This document shows, piece by piece, positions 22,730-30,878 of a stretch of 30,952 bases of DNA (positions are counted from its first letter, which is position 1; each line of letters starts with the position of its first letter). A model generated the notes under the pieces. That model did not search any database. It saw only the letters and a list, made by a program, of their open reading frames with translations, and was not told the DNA's origin. Origin of the DNA: an uncultured Lachnospiraceae bacterium (GTDB lineage: Bacteria; Bacillota_A; Clostridia; Lachnospirales; Lachnospiraceae); NCBI GenBank assembly GCA_910585355.1, contig CAJUDN010000002.1:47454-78405 (forward strand). Reading direction: 5' to 3'. Made by a program: the position numbers and the translations under genes.

Positions 22730-24091
22730 TCAAATAACCGGATTGGATATCGCTTCTTTATATTTTCGTTCAATATTCCTGGCTCCGTTGAGTGGAATGG
22801 AACTCTGATATCCGCAGCTTTCGCATACAAATCCTTCTGGAAGTCTTCTACCCGGCCCCCCGCAGCTGGAACAGATTTCCCCGGTTCCTTTCGAGCTGAT
22901 CTCCACCAGCTCAATGGAATGAACCGCACATTTCTCTGTTAATCTTTTTCTCACATATCCGCAGAGGCTTCCTGCTAATTTCCGGTTTGTGGTTTTAGAA
23001 GGGAACTTCGTTTTATTTCGCGTTATAGGTTTCGTAATAACGATTCTCTCCGGCTCCTCTGTTTCTAACATTCGGTTAATTTCCGTGTTAACGTAAGTTT
23101 CAATTCTTGCCCTCTCTCTTTTCTTCTGGCTGTCATATTTAAAAGTGCCCAGATTATTTGCCGCAATATGAAAGGCCTTCTTTTCATCTCCCAGAGCCAG
23201 ACTGTCGCGATACAACCTCTTTGCATGGTTCCGCTCCCTGGTTTTCTTCATTAGGCGTTCCGACTTTGCACTTGACAGACTTCCCAGCTCACTTCCGTAA
23301 ACACTGCCTGTAGACAAGGTACACATGTTTTGATAGCCAAGATGAATATACAGGGTATTGTGAAACCCTTGGTGTTTCCGCCTCTTTATCTCAACAGGAA
23401 TTGCAATGGCGGCGCGATTTTCTTTCAGGCATATTCGTATCTGCCGGCTGCTGGTTTTCTCGTCTTTTAACGGGAGCTTTACTCTCTTGCGCCTTTCTCT
23501 GGAAGCAAGGTACAGGCATCTGTCTTTGTAGGAATAACCTTGCGGAGAGACACAGAAAGCATCTGACCTGCCTGTAACCGGTTTACTCAGGTATTTCCTT
23601 GTAAGCCTTCGAAGATAATTATTCAGACGCTCCGGATCCAGCTCCAGATCTTTTACTTTTTCCGGCGCCGTATAATCCTCATGGTTTAAGATCGCGGCAT
23701 ATACATTGTCCAGCTTCAAAACTGTCCGCAAATACATTCGATCATCCGGACTGAAATTTTCATTTGCCGTAATAAGCATCCGAATCTTGTTTTTCAGCAC
23801 ACTCCACATTCCTTTTATATCGGCGATGGCATCCCGTACTGCAAGCTCAAAGTATACGGAAGGAAGATTTAACCGTTCCCGAAGTCCGCAGTGACGCATC
23901 TGTGTCATAATATCAAAGGTAGAAGACAGATTTCCCAGATTCTTTACTCCTGAATATCTTTGGTAGACTCCTGCCTTCACCTTGCCGCAGTCCACCGCAA
24001 TTCCCTGCAGAAACTCCATGGTTTCCCTGGGGAGCTCCTCTGTATACTGCCAAATAGTCTTTGTGAATGTATCCTCCCTTTTCTCCGCCAT
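22730..24091 (-). CDS. TnpB-like protein with a degenerate RuvC active site, TldR-type candidate
   Basis: A 453-residue protein of the TnpB family. TnpB proteins are RNA-guided nucleases; nuclease-dead relatives (TldR) act as RNA-guided transcription repressors. The zinc finger is intact: CSSCG (407-410) and CESCGY (423-426), and the following NGARNIERK matches the family's NAARNI. By alignment to the usual motifs, the three RuvC carboxylates are gone. RuvC-I (G-x-D-x-G-Y) reads YIHLGYQN, with His 250 for Asp. RuvC-II (V-x-E-D-L) reads IVITKPI, Thr 353 for Glu. RuvC-III (D-x-N-A-A) reads IPLNGA, Pro 433 for Asp. The frame is otherwise uninterrupted. The ATG at 24091 has GGAAGGGAAG. There is no TnpA neighbour and no recognised element ends. 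The fold is firm; the repressor role is inferred. Confidence 0.85.
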   Translation of the reverse strand: MAEKREDTFTKTIWQYTEELPRETMEFLQGIAVDCGKVKAGVYQRYSGVKNLGNLSSTFDIMTQMRHCGLRERLNLPSVYFELAVRDAIADIKGMWSVLKNKIRMLITANENFSPDDRMYLRTVLKLDNVYAAILNHEDYTAPEKVKDLELDPERLNNYLRRLTRKYLSKPVTGRSDAFCVSPQGYSYKDRCLYLASRERRKRVKLPLKDEKTSSRQIRICLKENRAAIAIPVEIKRRKHQGFHNTLYIHLGYQNMCTLSTGSVYGSELGSLSSAKSERLMKKTRERNHAKRLYRDSLALGDEKKAFHIAANNLGTFKYDSQKKRERARIETYVNTEINRMLETEEPERIVITKPITRNKTKFPSKTTNRKLAGSLCGYVRKRLTEKCAVHSIELVEISSKGTGEICSSCGGPGRRLPEGFVCESCGYQSSIPLNGARNIERKYKEAISNPVI

Positions 24092-24171
24092 TTTTCTTCC
24101 CTTCCGGCATTTATGCTGATGGCCGTCATAAAAGAGGCAGTCATGATATACCGCCGTTAATGAAGTTTTTG

Positions 24172-24202
24172 CTTTTCACAGAATATACCAATCTGTGAAA
24201 AG
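24172..24202. repeat. 11-bp stem-loop in the leader of the TnpB-like gene
   Basis: CTTTTCACAGA (24172-24182) and TCTGTGAAAAG (24192-24202) are perfect inverted arms around 9 nt. It lies 81 bp upstream of the start codon, within the predicted leader. No T-tract follows. It may be a regulatory structure or the remains of a subterminal IS605-type palindrome. Confidence 0.6.
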
Positions 24203-24246
24203 AAAATATGGATAATTCTGAACTCCTTATAAATAATATCGGCTCT

Positions 24247-24275
24247 ATTTTACACTACTTAAGTAATATTGGCAA
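24247..24275 (-). promoter_or_regulatory. Promoter of the TnpB-like gene with a palindromic spacer
   Basis: On the minus strand TTGCCA (24275-24270), 17 bp and TAAAAT (24252-24247) make a good sigma-A promoter. The spacer contains the perfect palindrome TACTTAAGTA, a possible repressor site. Its presence shows that the gene can be expressed on its own. Confidence 0.6.
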
Positions 24276-24291
24276 CAGATTGAGAAAAATT

Positions 24292-24645
24292 TTAACATTT
24301 TGGGATGAAAACGGAGAGACAATTCGAAGGACATGAGAAGATACTTAAGAACATAATAGCAGAAAAAGCGTAGAAAAGAGGCCTTTCTGGGTCAATTTTG
24401 TGGTCAAAAATACCTCTTGTTCTTATTCTGCCATGGCCTAAAACTGAAAGCAAATAAGATACTCCCCAATTTTTATGGTCATATTTATGGTCAGACAAAG
24501 TAAGAAAATGCTGTATTTACAAAGTCTTTTAAGGATCTTCGTAGATTGGTATAATCTATGAAAATGTCGTTTTATAAAAAGTATTGGATTTTAATAAAAC
24601 TAACGCCAAATTTTAATGTCTGATACCAAAGTCAGGCCCTATACC
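24292..24645. other. Gene-free AT-rich stretch with short direct repeats
   Basis: I see no supported gene here. The minus strand has a 68-codon open frame without a clear ribosome site. TTTATGGTCA occurs twice 12 bp apart (24472-24481 and 24484-24493), with a near copy (TTTGTGGTCA) at 24397-24406. This gives an Asp-His-Lys repeat on the minus strand. It may be remnants of a mobile element, but nothing identifies one. Confidence 0.4.
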
Positions 24646-24787
24646 TGGCAAGGTTATTTTTTTCTCTTCCATTCCTCCATTCTGGAGTCCTCCCGTCTTC
24701 CCTGGAATAAAGTGACAAAAGAGAATTGATATGGTATAATAAACGATAGATATTATACTGGAGTGTATTTGAAAATTCATTCCCGTC
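24646..24787 (+). repeat. Dispersed repeat, copy 2 (two modules)
   Basis: The first module, 24646-24726, resembles 7046-7122. The second, 24761-24787, matches 30925-30951 at 25 of 27 positions, including GAAAATTCATTCCCGTC. The composite therefore shares parts with two other places in the window. It also carries the promoter used by the ROK gene. Confidence 0.65.
24712..24740 (+). promoter_or_regulatory. Promoter of the ROK gene, inside the dispersed repeat
   Basis: GTGACA (24712-24717) and TATAAT (24735-24740) are separated by 17 bp. It would give a leader of about 220 nt that includes a long stem-loop before the ROK start codon. Confidence 0.55.
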
Positions 24788-24800
24788 GCCTGCACGCTCT

Positions 24801-24880
24801 ACTTTGTGGGAAATTTGGCCCAAATTCACTTAACGCGGCCCATTGCGCCACGTTCATCTAAGCCAAATCTCCCGCGAAGT
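24801..24880. repeat. Long imperfect inverted repeat in the ROK leader
   Basis: ACTTTGTGGGAAATTTGGC (24801-24819) pairs with GCCAAATCTCCCGCGAAGT (24862-24880), 16 of 19 positions, with further partial pairing inside (TTAACGCGG with CGCCACGTT). It resembles a palindromic intergenic repeat joined to the dispersed repeat before it. Confidence 0.65.
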
Positions 24881-24964
24881 GGAACACACAGCTGCCGGAA
24901 AGCAATTTTTAAACATGTTCCAGCGCCGATGAACAGTTACCAAAATATTTATAGGAGGATTATT

Positions 24965-26341
24965 ATGAATCGTTATGGAATTTCTGTTGAATTGAAAAAT
25001 GTCCCGGAATTAGATCCGGAGTTTACTCCTCTTTTGAAATTTAACCGTGCTTTTCTGGAAAACGCCACGAAGCCGGTTTCTGTTGCAGTAGAGAGAGCTG
25101 ACGGCCAGATGGCCACCTGCCACACAAAGCTTCACGAAAATCCGGAAATGGCTGCTGCGAACCACTATTATATTGACAGACTTGTTAAGACCATGCTCTG
25201 GCTTCAGGGCGGCTTCCGTGTCTATGTAAATGATAAAGATACTTATGATTATCTTTCCAGCGTTTACTGCAAAGGCGGCGCACGAGAATTCGACTGGGAT
25301 TTCATGTCCCATATCTATGAACACGCATTTGAAGTTGTTTTAACAGAAAATATTCCAGAAACCAAAGACGCTCCTATCGCCATGGGCGGTCATCTGGAAG
25401 GATGTCGTATCGGTTTTGACGCAGGCGGATCCGACCGTAAAGTGTCCGCTGTGATTGATGGCGAAACCGTCTTCTCCGAGGAGGTTGTATGGTTCCCGAA
25501 GACAACTGCCGATCCCGACTATCACTACGACGGAATCGTTGCGGCATTCAAATCTGCCGCTTCCCACATGCCAAGGGTGGACGCTGTCGGCATTTCCTCC
25601 GCAGGAATTTTCATCAACAACCGTACCATGAACGCTTCCCTCTTTTTAAAAGTACCGGAAGACCTGTACGAGGCAAAGGTAAAAGATATCTACATTCGTG
25701 CCGTAAAGGATACCTTTGGCGATATTCCGTATGCAGTTGCCAATGATGGGGATGTATCTGCTCTGGCCGGTACAATGAGTATTAAAGACAACAACGTACT
25801 GGGTATCGCGATGGGCACCAGTGAAGCCGTAGGTTATGTGGACGAGGAGGGCCGCATTACAGGATGGCTCAACGAGCTGGCATTTGTTCCCGTTGACGCA
25901 AACCCCGATGCCATGATCGATGAATGGGCCGGCGACATCGGCTGCGGCGTGAAATATTTCTCCCAGGATGGCGTGATCAAACTTGCCCCCCGTGCGGGAA
26001 TTGAATTGGAGGAATCCGCATCCCCGGCAGAAAAGCTGAAAGCCGTTCAGAAATTAATGGCGGAGGACGATCCCCGCGCCGCAAAGGTATATGAATCCAT
26101 CGGCTGTTACCTTGGCCATACTCTTGCTTATTATTATCAGACCTACGGCTTCCGCTATGTGCTGCTTTTGGGCCGTGTAATGAGTGGGAAAGGTGGAGAT
26201 TTATTAATCGAGACATGTAAGCATGTTCTTGATGATGAATATCCGGAAATTGCCGGCAAGTTCGAGTTAAGACTTCCGGATGAGTATTTCCGTCGTGTTG
26301 GGCAGTCCATGGCTGTTGCAAGTTTACCGAAACTCAACTAA
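24965..26341 (+). CDS. ROK-family protein (sugar kinase-like)
   Basis: A 458-residue protein with an actin-like ATPase fold of the ROK (repressor, ORF, kinase) family. The first phosphate-binding motif is RIGFDAGGSDRKVSAVIDG, the second is GIAMGTSEAVGYV, and VDAVGISSAGIFINN and AVANDGDVSALAG lie between them. The catalytic Asp of the NDGD segment is present. ROK kinases usually have about 300 residues; here about 150 extra N-terminal residues precede the ATPase part. There is no helix-turn-helix, so it is not an obvious repressor. The start at 24965 follows ATAGGAGGATTATT. The sugar substrate is unknown. Confidence 0.82.
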   Translation: MNRYGISVELKNVPELDPEFTPLLKFNRAFLENATKPVSVAVERADGQMATCHTKLHENPEMAAANHYYIDRLVKTMLWLQGGFRVYVNDKDTYDYLSSVYCKGGAREFDWDFMSHIYEHAFEVVLTENIPETKDAPIAMGGHLEGCRIGFDAGGSDRKVSAVIDGETVFSEEVVWFPKTTADPDYHYDGIVAAFKSAASHMPRVDAVGISSAGIFINNRTMNASLFLKVPEDLYEAKVKDIYIRAVKDTFGDIPYAVANDGDVSALAGTMSIKDNNVLGIAMGTSEAVGYVDEEGRITGWLNELAFVPVDANPDAMIDEWAGDIGCGVKYFSQDGVIKLAPRAGIELEESASPAEKLKAVQKLMAEDDPRAAKVYESIGCYLGHTLAYYYQTYGFRYVLLLGRVMSGKGGDLLIETCKHVLDDEYPEIAGKFELRLPDEYFRRVGQSMAVASLPKLN

Positions 26342-26353
26342 TACATACATTGG

Positions 26354-26385
26354 CGGGCCTGCAAAGAACAGGCCCGTTCTTTTTT
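26354..26385 (+). terminator. Terminator between the ROK and flavoprotein genes
   Basis: CGGGCCTG (26354-26361) pairs with CAGGCCCG (26369-26376), followed by TTCTTTTTT. The next gene's ribosome site (TTAAGGAGG) starts right at the end of the T-run, so some read-through probably feeds the second gene. Confidence 0.85.
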
Positions 26386-26399
26386 AAGGAGGTATCACT

Positions 26400-28058
26400 T
26401 TGGACCTTAAGCTCTCCTGTTTCTTTGATGTTCTCGTGGCGGGCTCCGGCATTGCCGGACTGTCGGCCGCACGTGAGGCTGCCGCTTCAGGCTGCCGGAC
26501 TGCCGTTTTGTCTAAAACTCGCCTTTTCTCCGGCTCCAGTTTCTACCCCGGGACATGGGGGTTCGGCCTCGTGGGCCCGGAAGACGAAAACGACATTGAA
26601 GATATGATCATCACTGTCAATAAGGTGGGATGTCAAATGACGGACCCTGGCCTGGTACGCACTTTTATATCCGGAATCAATCCCGCAATCTCCCATCTGG
26701 AATCCATGGGCTGTCATCCTAAAAAAGCCGCCAAAAGTTCCGAGCGGGAATATATTCCCTGCTTCGATCATAAGCACAGGAACTGGAATGGTCTGGAGGC
26801 GGACACCCTGCGTCATACCTTTTCAAAACAGCTGAAAGAACAAAATGTCACTATATTGGACCATTGTACCATATTGGAATTAGTGAAAGAAGAAGGGCGT
26901 GTGTGCGGCGCCATTGTTTCCTGTAATGATGAACTTCAATACATTGGATGTCATGCCCTGATTCTCGCCACAGGCGGGTACGGGAGCCTGTTTTACAGTC
27001 ATCTGTGTACCGACGACGTATGCGGTCTCGGTCATTTTCTTGCATTAAAAGCTGGATGCCGTCTGGTCAATATGGAATTTATGCAGATGATGCCAGGTTA
27101 TCTGTATCCGGCCAGAAATACAATTTTCAATGAAAAGACATTCCGTTTTGCAGATTTCTGTACATCCGGGCATACTCCCCTTTTCAGCGAAGACGAAAAA
27201 GCCCTGTTAGATCTGCGGTCCACCTATGGTCCCTTCACTTCGCGGCTTCCCTCCCATGTAATTGATCTGAAACTGTATCAGGCATCCCTGGAAGATGAAA
27301 ATGGCGTTGAGGTTTCCTATGCAGGAGCGGCAAAAAGCGACCCTCCGGAATTTATAAAAATATATTTTGACTGGCTTTCCTCTGAAAAACATGTCAGTGT
27401 GAACGAAACCATCCATATTGGGATGTTTTCCCATGCCGCCAACGGCGGAATCCTCATCAATGCTGACGGCTTTACCGGTGTCAATGGGCTTTATGCATGC
27501 GGAGAAGTTACCGGAGGAATGCACGGGGCTGACCGCCTTGGAGGGCTTTCCACAGCAAATGGACTGGTATTCGGCCAGAGAGCCGGCCGCGCCGCCGCTG
27601 TTTCTGCCTCACAAGCCGCCGCCTCTGGCTCGCAATCTGCCGCTTGGAATCCGCAAGCTGCCGCTTCCGACTCACAGCCGGCTGCTCGTTCCTTCCCCTG
27701 CCGTGAAATCGCAGACAGGGCGGCCATCCGTTCCGGACTTCAAAAATACATGTACAGAAACGCCATGGTCATCCGAAGCGAATGCGGCCTCCTGAATACG
27801 AAGATCAAGCTGGAGCAGACGCTTTCCAGCATCCGTTGGTCCCCATCCGCTGACACCGCTGCCATCACGGATTCTCTGATTCTGGAGGGGCAGCTTATGA
27901 CCGCTCTCTGCATCTTAAAGGCTGCCCTTCTCCGCAGAGAAAGCCGGGGTTCCCATTACAGAAGCGATTTTCCATCTGAAAACCCGGAAATGGCATACCC
28001 CATAGAAATCTCATTGGCTCATGAAATCACAGCTGCATTTAAAAATCCGCCATTGTAA
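26400..28058 (+). CDS. FAD-dependent oxidoreductase, fumarate reductase/L-aspartate oxidase-like
   Basis: A 552-residue soluble flavoprotein. It begins with the FAD motif VLVAGSGIAGLSAARE and has ILATGGYGSLF in the middle and HAANGGILIN before the second FAD contact GLYACGEVTGGMHGADRLGG. The order matches the succinate dehydrogenase/fumarate reductase flavoprotein family, and the last part resembles the C-terminal helical domain. The exact substrate is not clear. Between the two, four copies of a seven-residue repeat (S-x-S-Q-x-A-A) are inserted. The start is a TTG at 26400, fixed by AAGGAGG 7 nt upstream. It probably shares a transcript with the ROK gene. Confidence 0.8.
   Translation: MDLKLSCFFDVLVAGSGIAGLSAAREAAASGCRTAVLSKTRLFSGSSFYPGTWGFGLVGPEDENDIEDMIITVNKVGCQMTDPGLVRTFISGINPAISHLESMGCHPKKAAKSSEREYIPCFDHKHRNWNGLEADTLRHTFSKQLKEQNVTILDHCTILELVKEEGRVCGAIVSCNDELQYIGCHALILATGGYGSLFYSHLCTDDVCGLGHFLALKAGCRLVNMEFMQMMPGYLYPARNTIFNEKTFRFADFCTSGHTPLFSEDEKALLDLRSTYGPFTSRLPSHVIDLKLYQASLEDENGVEVSYAGAAKSDPPEFIKIYFDWLSSEKHVSVNETIHIGMFSHAANGGILINADGFTGVNGLYACGEVTGGMHGADRLGGLSTANGLVFGQRAGRAAAVSASQAAASGSQSAAWNPQAAASDSQPAARSFPCREIADRAAIRSGLQKYMYRNAMVIRSECGLLNTKIKLEQTLSSIRWSPSADTAAITDSLILEGQLMTALCILKAALLRRESRGSHYRSDFPSENPEMAYPIEISLAHEITAAFKNPPL
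27603..27686 (+). repeat. 21-bp tandem repeat inside the flavoprotein gene
   Basis: Four in-frame copies of a 21-bp unit encode SASQAAA, SGSQSAA, WNPQAAA and SDSQPAA. It forms an Ala/Ser/Gln-rich linker just after the FAD domain. Confidence 0.8.
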
Positions 28059-28061
28059 TTG

Positions 28062-28125
28062 GGATATTCGTCTGGAAAGAGGAGACCGAGAGCACCAGGC
28101 AGCCCACCCTTTCCAGCTAATATCC
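28062..28125. repeat. Two-part inverted repeat after the flavoprotein gene
   Basis: GGATATT (28062-28068) and CTGGAAAG (28072-28079) pair with CTTTCCAG (28109-28116) and AATATCC (28119-28125). Fifteen bp are matched around a 29-nt loop. It starts a few bp after the stop codon and has no T-tract. Confidence 0.6.
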
Positions 28126-28171
28126 AGGGCATGCTGTCACACAGGGTGCAGGATATGAAACGATAACAAAC

Positions 28172-28214
28172 AGGGCGGCGGATAGTTGGCACCTTTCACC
28201 GCCGCCCTATTTTG
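28172..28214 (+). terminator. Terminator of the ROK-flavoprotein unit
   Basis: AGGGCGGCGG (28172-28181) pairs with CCGCCGCCCT (28199-28208), followed by ATTTT. It lies at the convergent end with the ACT-domain gene and could serve both strands. Confidence 0.8.
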
Positions 28215-28244
28215 GACTTTTATTAGCCGCACAGCTGGAAGTTG

Positions 28245-28613
28245 TCAGTCTACAATCCCGTAACCTGCAGATTTAAGAATTTCCAGCCCTCTTTGATAAT
28301 TTTCTTTTTTTATCAAAACATAGTCTGTATTATAGGTAGATATTGCAAAAAGCGGAATACCATTATCCGCCAAAACAGCAGCGATCCTAGATAATATCCC
28401 AATTAATGAAAAATCTAAAACGCCTTGAATGCGGAAGGCTTTCCATCCGTCATCCTGTTGAATTACATTTGGCGGAACTTCATTTGTAAGACATACGAGG
28501 GATTTTTCTTCGTCAGTCTTTCCGACAAAACTATACTCAGAGTCTAAATTTACAAACGAGTAATCTTCGACTTGGCATACTGAAAATTCTTGGCAAATCT
28601 TTTTTATTTCCAC
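28245..28613 (-). CDS. ACT-domain protein
   Basis: A 122-residue protein of the paired ACT-domain family. The N-terminal half runs from EIKKICQEFSVCQ to SLVCLTNEVP. The C-terminal ACT domain has the typical FRIQGVLDFSLIGILSRIAAVLADNGIPLFAISTYNTDYVLIK. Such proteins bind amino acids, but the ligand is not predictable here. The start is a GTG at 28613, with GGAGG 7 nt before it; the open frame extends to 28868, but that part has no ribosome site or family match. Confidence 0.83.
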   Translation of the reverse strand: MEIKKICQEFSVCQVEDYSFVNLDSEYSFVGKTDEEKSLVCLTNEVPPNVIQQDDGWKAFRIQGVLDFSLIGILSRIAAVLADNGIPLFAISTYNTDYVLIKKENYQRGLEILKSAGYGIVD

Positions 28614-28926
28614 AATAGCACCTCCACAATTCCAGTTATAATTTAATGCGTTACATGTTTTAATCCCAGCTTTCACCTTACACTTTTTTATAAAAAAATG
28701 TGAGTCGCCGCCAGGCAACTGCAAAATTCTGTGGCAGATAGTATTGGCAGGCCAATTCCGCTGTATTGCTTCCCGCTTATCTACTTTATTCTGATAATCG
28801 GTTTGCTCTGTTGTACTTTCCGTTGTAAATTGCCCATAAGGGCAAAAACGAGGAAAAATACATGACAATTCAATGTATAAGGCTTAAAAAGGCTTGTCTT
28901 CATAAAATTAAACTTCTACAAAATTA
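28614..28926. other. Intergenic stretch without a supported gene
   Basis: I find no gene here. Two small symmetric elements are present: TTGCCCATAAGGGCAA at 28830-28845 and a poly-T/poly-A stem near 28681-28702. The ACT gene's promoter probably lies here but no clear -35/-10 pair stands out. Confidence 0.5.
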
Positions 28927-29706
28927 TTACTTACTTTCACAGTGATGTTCACTTCCGCATCCATGCTCCCCGCAGGAATGTCCCTCCCCGTGATGCTCAT
29001 GGTGGCTGCACTGGATATCCGGATTAAATTCCAGCTTATCCATCAGCAAATTTTCCACAGCCCGGTCGGCCTCACCGGAAACTCCGCCATATAATTTAAT
29101 TCCGACCGCTGCAAGCGCCGCCTGGGCGCCGCCGCCAATACCGCCGCAAATCAGGGCATCGACCTTCAAAGCATTCAAAACGCCTGCAAGTGCGCCATGT
29201 CCGCTCCCGTTTGTATCAACGACTTCCGCAGAAATGATTTTTCCGTCCGAAACATCATAGACTTTAAACTGTTCTGTGTGTCCGAAATGCTGAAATACCT
29301 GACCATTTTCATAAGTAACTGCAATTCTCATAACATAATCTCCTTTGCTTTTTTCATATTGTTTATAATACTGATGTTTAAAACATCTGTCATTGCCGCA
29401 CCCTTCGCTGTTCCCGTCACAAAGCCAGAAATCTCCGCCTTCAATTTTCAGAGAACGACCCTCCACAACCGCATCCGCAATCTTCTTTCTGGCGCTTTCA
29501 TATACGCGCTGCACAGTGGTACGCGCCACCTGCATAAACTCGCCGCATTCTGTCTGCGATAATTTCTCCTTATCAATTAAACGGATGCATTCATATTCAT
29601 CCACCGTGAGAATTACGGATGATTTATTGTCGCCCCCCTGTACCGGAATGAACTCCAGTGTTTGGGGGAAATGGCATACCTTTCTGCATTTAACCGGCCT
29701 TGACAT
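28927..29706 (-). CDS. DUF134 protein fused to a NifX/NifB-type cofactor-binding domain
   Basis: A 259-residue two-domain protein. The N-terminal DUF134 domain begins MSRPVKCRKVCHFP and has a sigma-70 region 4-like helix-turn-helix (LTVDEYECIRLIDKEKLSQTECGEFMQVARTTVQRVYE). A central Cys cluster (CDGNSEGCGNDRCF) follows. The C-terminal dinitrogenase iron-molybdenum cofactor-binding domain has MRIAVTYENGQVFQHFGHTEQF and GGIGGGAQAALAA. The last 25 residues are His/Cys-rich (HHEHHGEGHSCGEHGCG), probably metal-binding. It is likely a metal- or redox-responsive protein. The start is the ATG at 29706 (AGGAGG 9 nt before); the TTG at 29712 is too close to the site. Confidence 0.87.
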   Translation of the reverse strand: MSRPVKCRKVCHFPQTLEFIPVQGGDNKSSVILTVDEYECIRLIDKEKLSQTECGEFMQVARTTVQRVYESARKKIADAVVEGRSLKIEGGDFWLCDGNSEGCGNDRCFKHQYYKQYEKSKGDYVMRIAVTYENGQVFQHFGHTEQFKVYDVSDGKIISAEVVDTNGSGHGALAGVLNALKVDALICGGIGGGAQAALAAVGIKLYGGVSGEADRAVENLLMDKLEFNPDIQCSHHEHHGEGHSCGEHGCGSEHHCESK

Positions 29707-29735
29707 GAACAAACCCTCCTGTCAGCTTTCCCTTA

Positions 29736-29764
29736 ATTATAGAATAGTTTCGGGCATATGTCAA
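29736..29764 (-). promoter_or_regulatory. Consensus promoter of the DUF134 gene
   Basis: On the minus strand TTGACA (29764-29759), 17 bp and TATAAT (29741-29736) match the sigma-A consensus exactly. The AGGAGG ribosome site follows within about 25 bp. Confidence 0.88.
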
Positions 29765-29925
29765 TTATCAATCCGATATACTGCTATTTAGAATCGCTAT
29801 GCGTTACTGGAGCTGTCACAAAACGAGTTTTTCATGTAAGACACAGGCTCCCCATCGTAACCGTTCCCTTTAAACTGCCTACGACAATAGGACACATGTT
29901 CCGGCCCGGAACGGCATCTCCAGAC

Positions 29926-29946
29926 GTAAAAAGGAGCCATCGCTCC
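29926..29946 (-). terminator. Terminator of the flavin reductase-rubredoxin gene
   Basis: On the minus strand GGAGC GATG GCTCC is followed by TTTTTA. It lies about 220 bp after the gene's stop. The rest of 29765-30165 holds no supported gene; it may contain an intergenic repeat. Confidence 0.65.
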
Positions 29947-30165
29947 ATGGATGATTTTACACCCATTTTACAATGGCGCCTCCGGTATACTTATTTCATT
30001 CGTTTTCCCTGCTCCCACGTATGAGACTCTCCTGCGAAATCCGATGTAACAAAATCTCCTCTTTTCCGGATTCCATGATTCCGGCAGCCTCGAAGATTCC
30101 ATGGCTTTGGCAGCTCAGGAATGTCATCTCACCATATCGGCCGGGAAGGGATGCGCTGGCTTCCC

Positions 30166-30783
30166 CTATACCATCGTTTTTTCAAAATCTGAAGCCGGAT
30201 GCTTGCAGATAGGACAGATGAAATCCGCCGGGAGCTCCTCCCCCTCATAAACGTATCCGCAAATGGTGCAGCGCCATGCGGTTTTTCCTTTTCCTGCATT
30301 CTGTTCCGGTTTTGGTTTGATTGAAGACTGATAGAAGCCATAAGTGGCAGATGGCTCCTCTGCCAACACTTCCATATCATCCACAGCTGCGATAAACAAG
30401 GTATGACTTCCCAGGTCAATGGCCTGCTCCACAGTGGCGCTGATGTAGGCATTGGTTCCCTCTGTAATGTAGAAAAGGCCGTTTGCACTTCGTTCGCAGC
30501 CAGCATATCCTTCAAACTTATCCACATTTCTCCCGGACTGGAAGCCAAAATGTTTAAACGTATCAAAGCTTGCCTTTTCGCTCAAAATTGAAATATTGAA
30601 TTTTCCGCTTTCCTTCACCAAATCATGTGTAAAATTATCTTTATTAACCGCAATACTAATTCTGTTGGGGGTGGAAGTTACCTGTCCCGCCGTATTAATA
30701 ATGCAGCCACTGTCCTTTTCACCCACGCGGGATGTAAGGACAAACAGCCCATATGTCAGATTATACATCGCTTTTTTATTCAT
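30166..30783 (-). CDS. Flavin reductase-rubredoxin fusion (high-molecular-weight rubredoxin-like)
   Basis: A 205-residue redox protein. Residues about 1-150 are an FMN-binding split-barrel flavin reductase, starting with MYNLTYGLFVLTSR and having ISIAVNKDNFTHDLV. The C-terminal about 40 residues are a rubredoxin with both Cys pairs, WRCTICGYVYEG and FICPICKHP. Such fusions pass electrons to flavodiiron proteins or rubrerythrin-type partners that remove O2, NO or peroxide in anaerobes. No partner gene is in the window. The start at 30783 has AAGGAGACATAGAAGA before it. Confidence 0.9.
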   Translation of the reverse strand: MNKKAMYNLTYGLFVLTSRVGEKDSGCIINTAGQVTSTPNRISIAVNKDNFTHDLVKESGKFNISILSEKASFDTFKHFGFQSGRNVDKFEGYAGCERSANGLFYITEGTNAYISATVEQAIDLGSHTLFIAAVDDMEVLAEEPSATYGFYQSSIKPKPEQNAGKGKTAWRCTICGYVYEGEELPADFICPICKHPASDFEKTMV

Positions 30784-30878
30784 TCTTCTATGTCTCCTTT
30801 TTATTTTTTCTCAGCCTAGTGCTCCATCCAGACAGAAATCGTAGTTGTGAACTGCCTGTCACGCACCATTGCGTCGTT

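Noticed and set aside
22240..24290. An intact IS200/IS605 insertion around the TnpB-like gene
   Set aside because: No TnpA gene and no convincing left and right ends were found, and the catalytic residues are changed. A mobile element call is not supported.
24292..24498. Minus-strand frame with Asp-His-Lys repeats as an integrase tail
   Set aside because: No recombinase motif is present, so the identity cannot be supported.
28614..28868. N-terminal extension of the ACT-domain protein
   Set aside because: The upstream codons lack a ribosome site and family similarity, while the GTG at 28613 has a well-spaced GGAGG.
29765..29925. Possible riboswitch in the leader of the DUF134 gene
   Set aside because: The consensus promoter lies downstream of this stretch, so it is not in that transcript, and no known riboswitch core was recognised.
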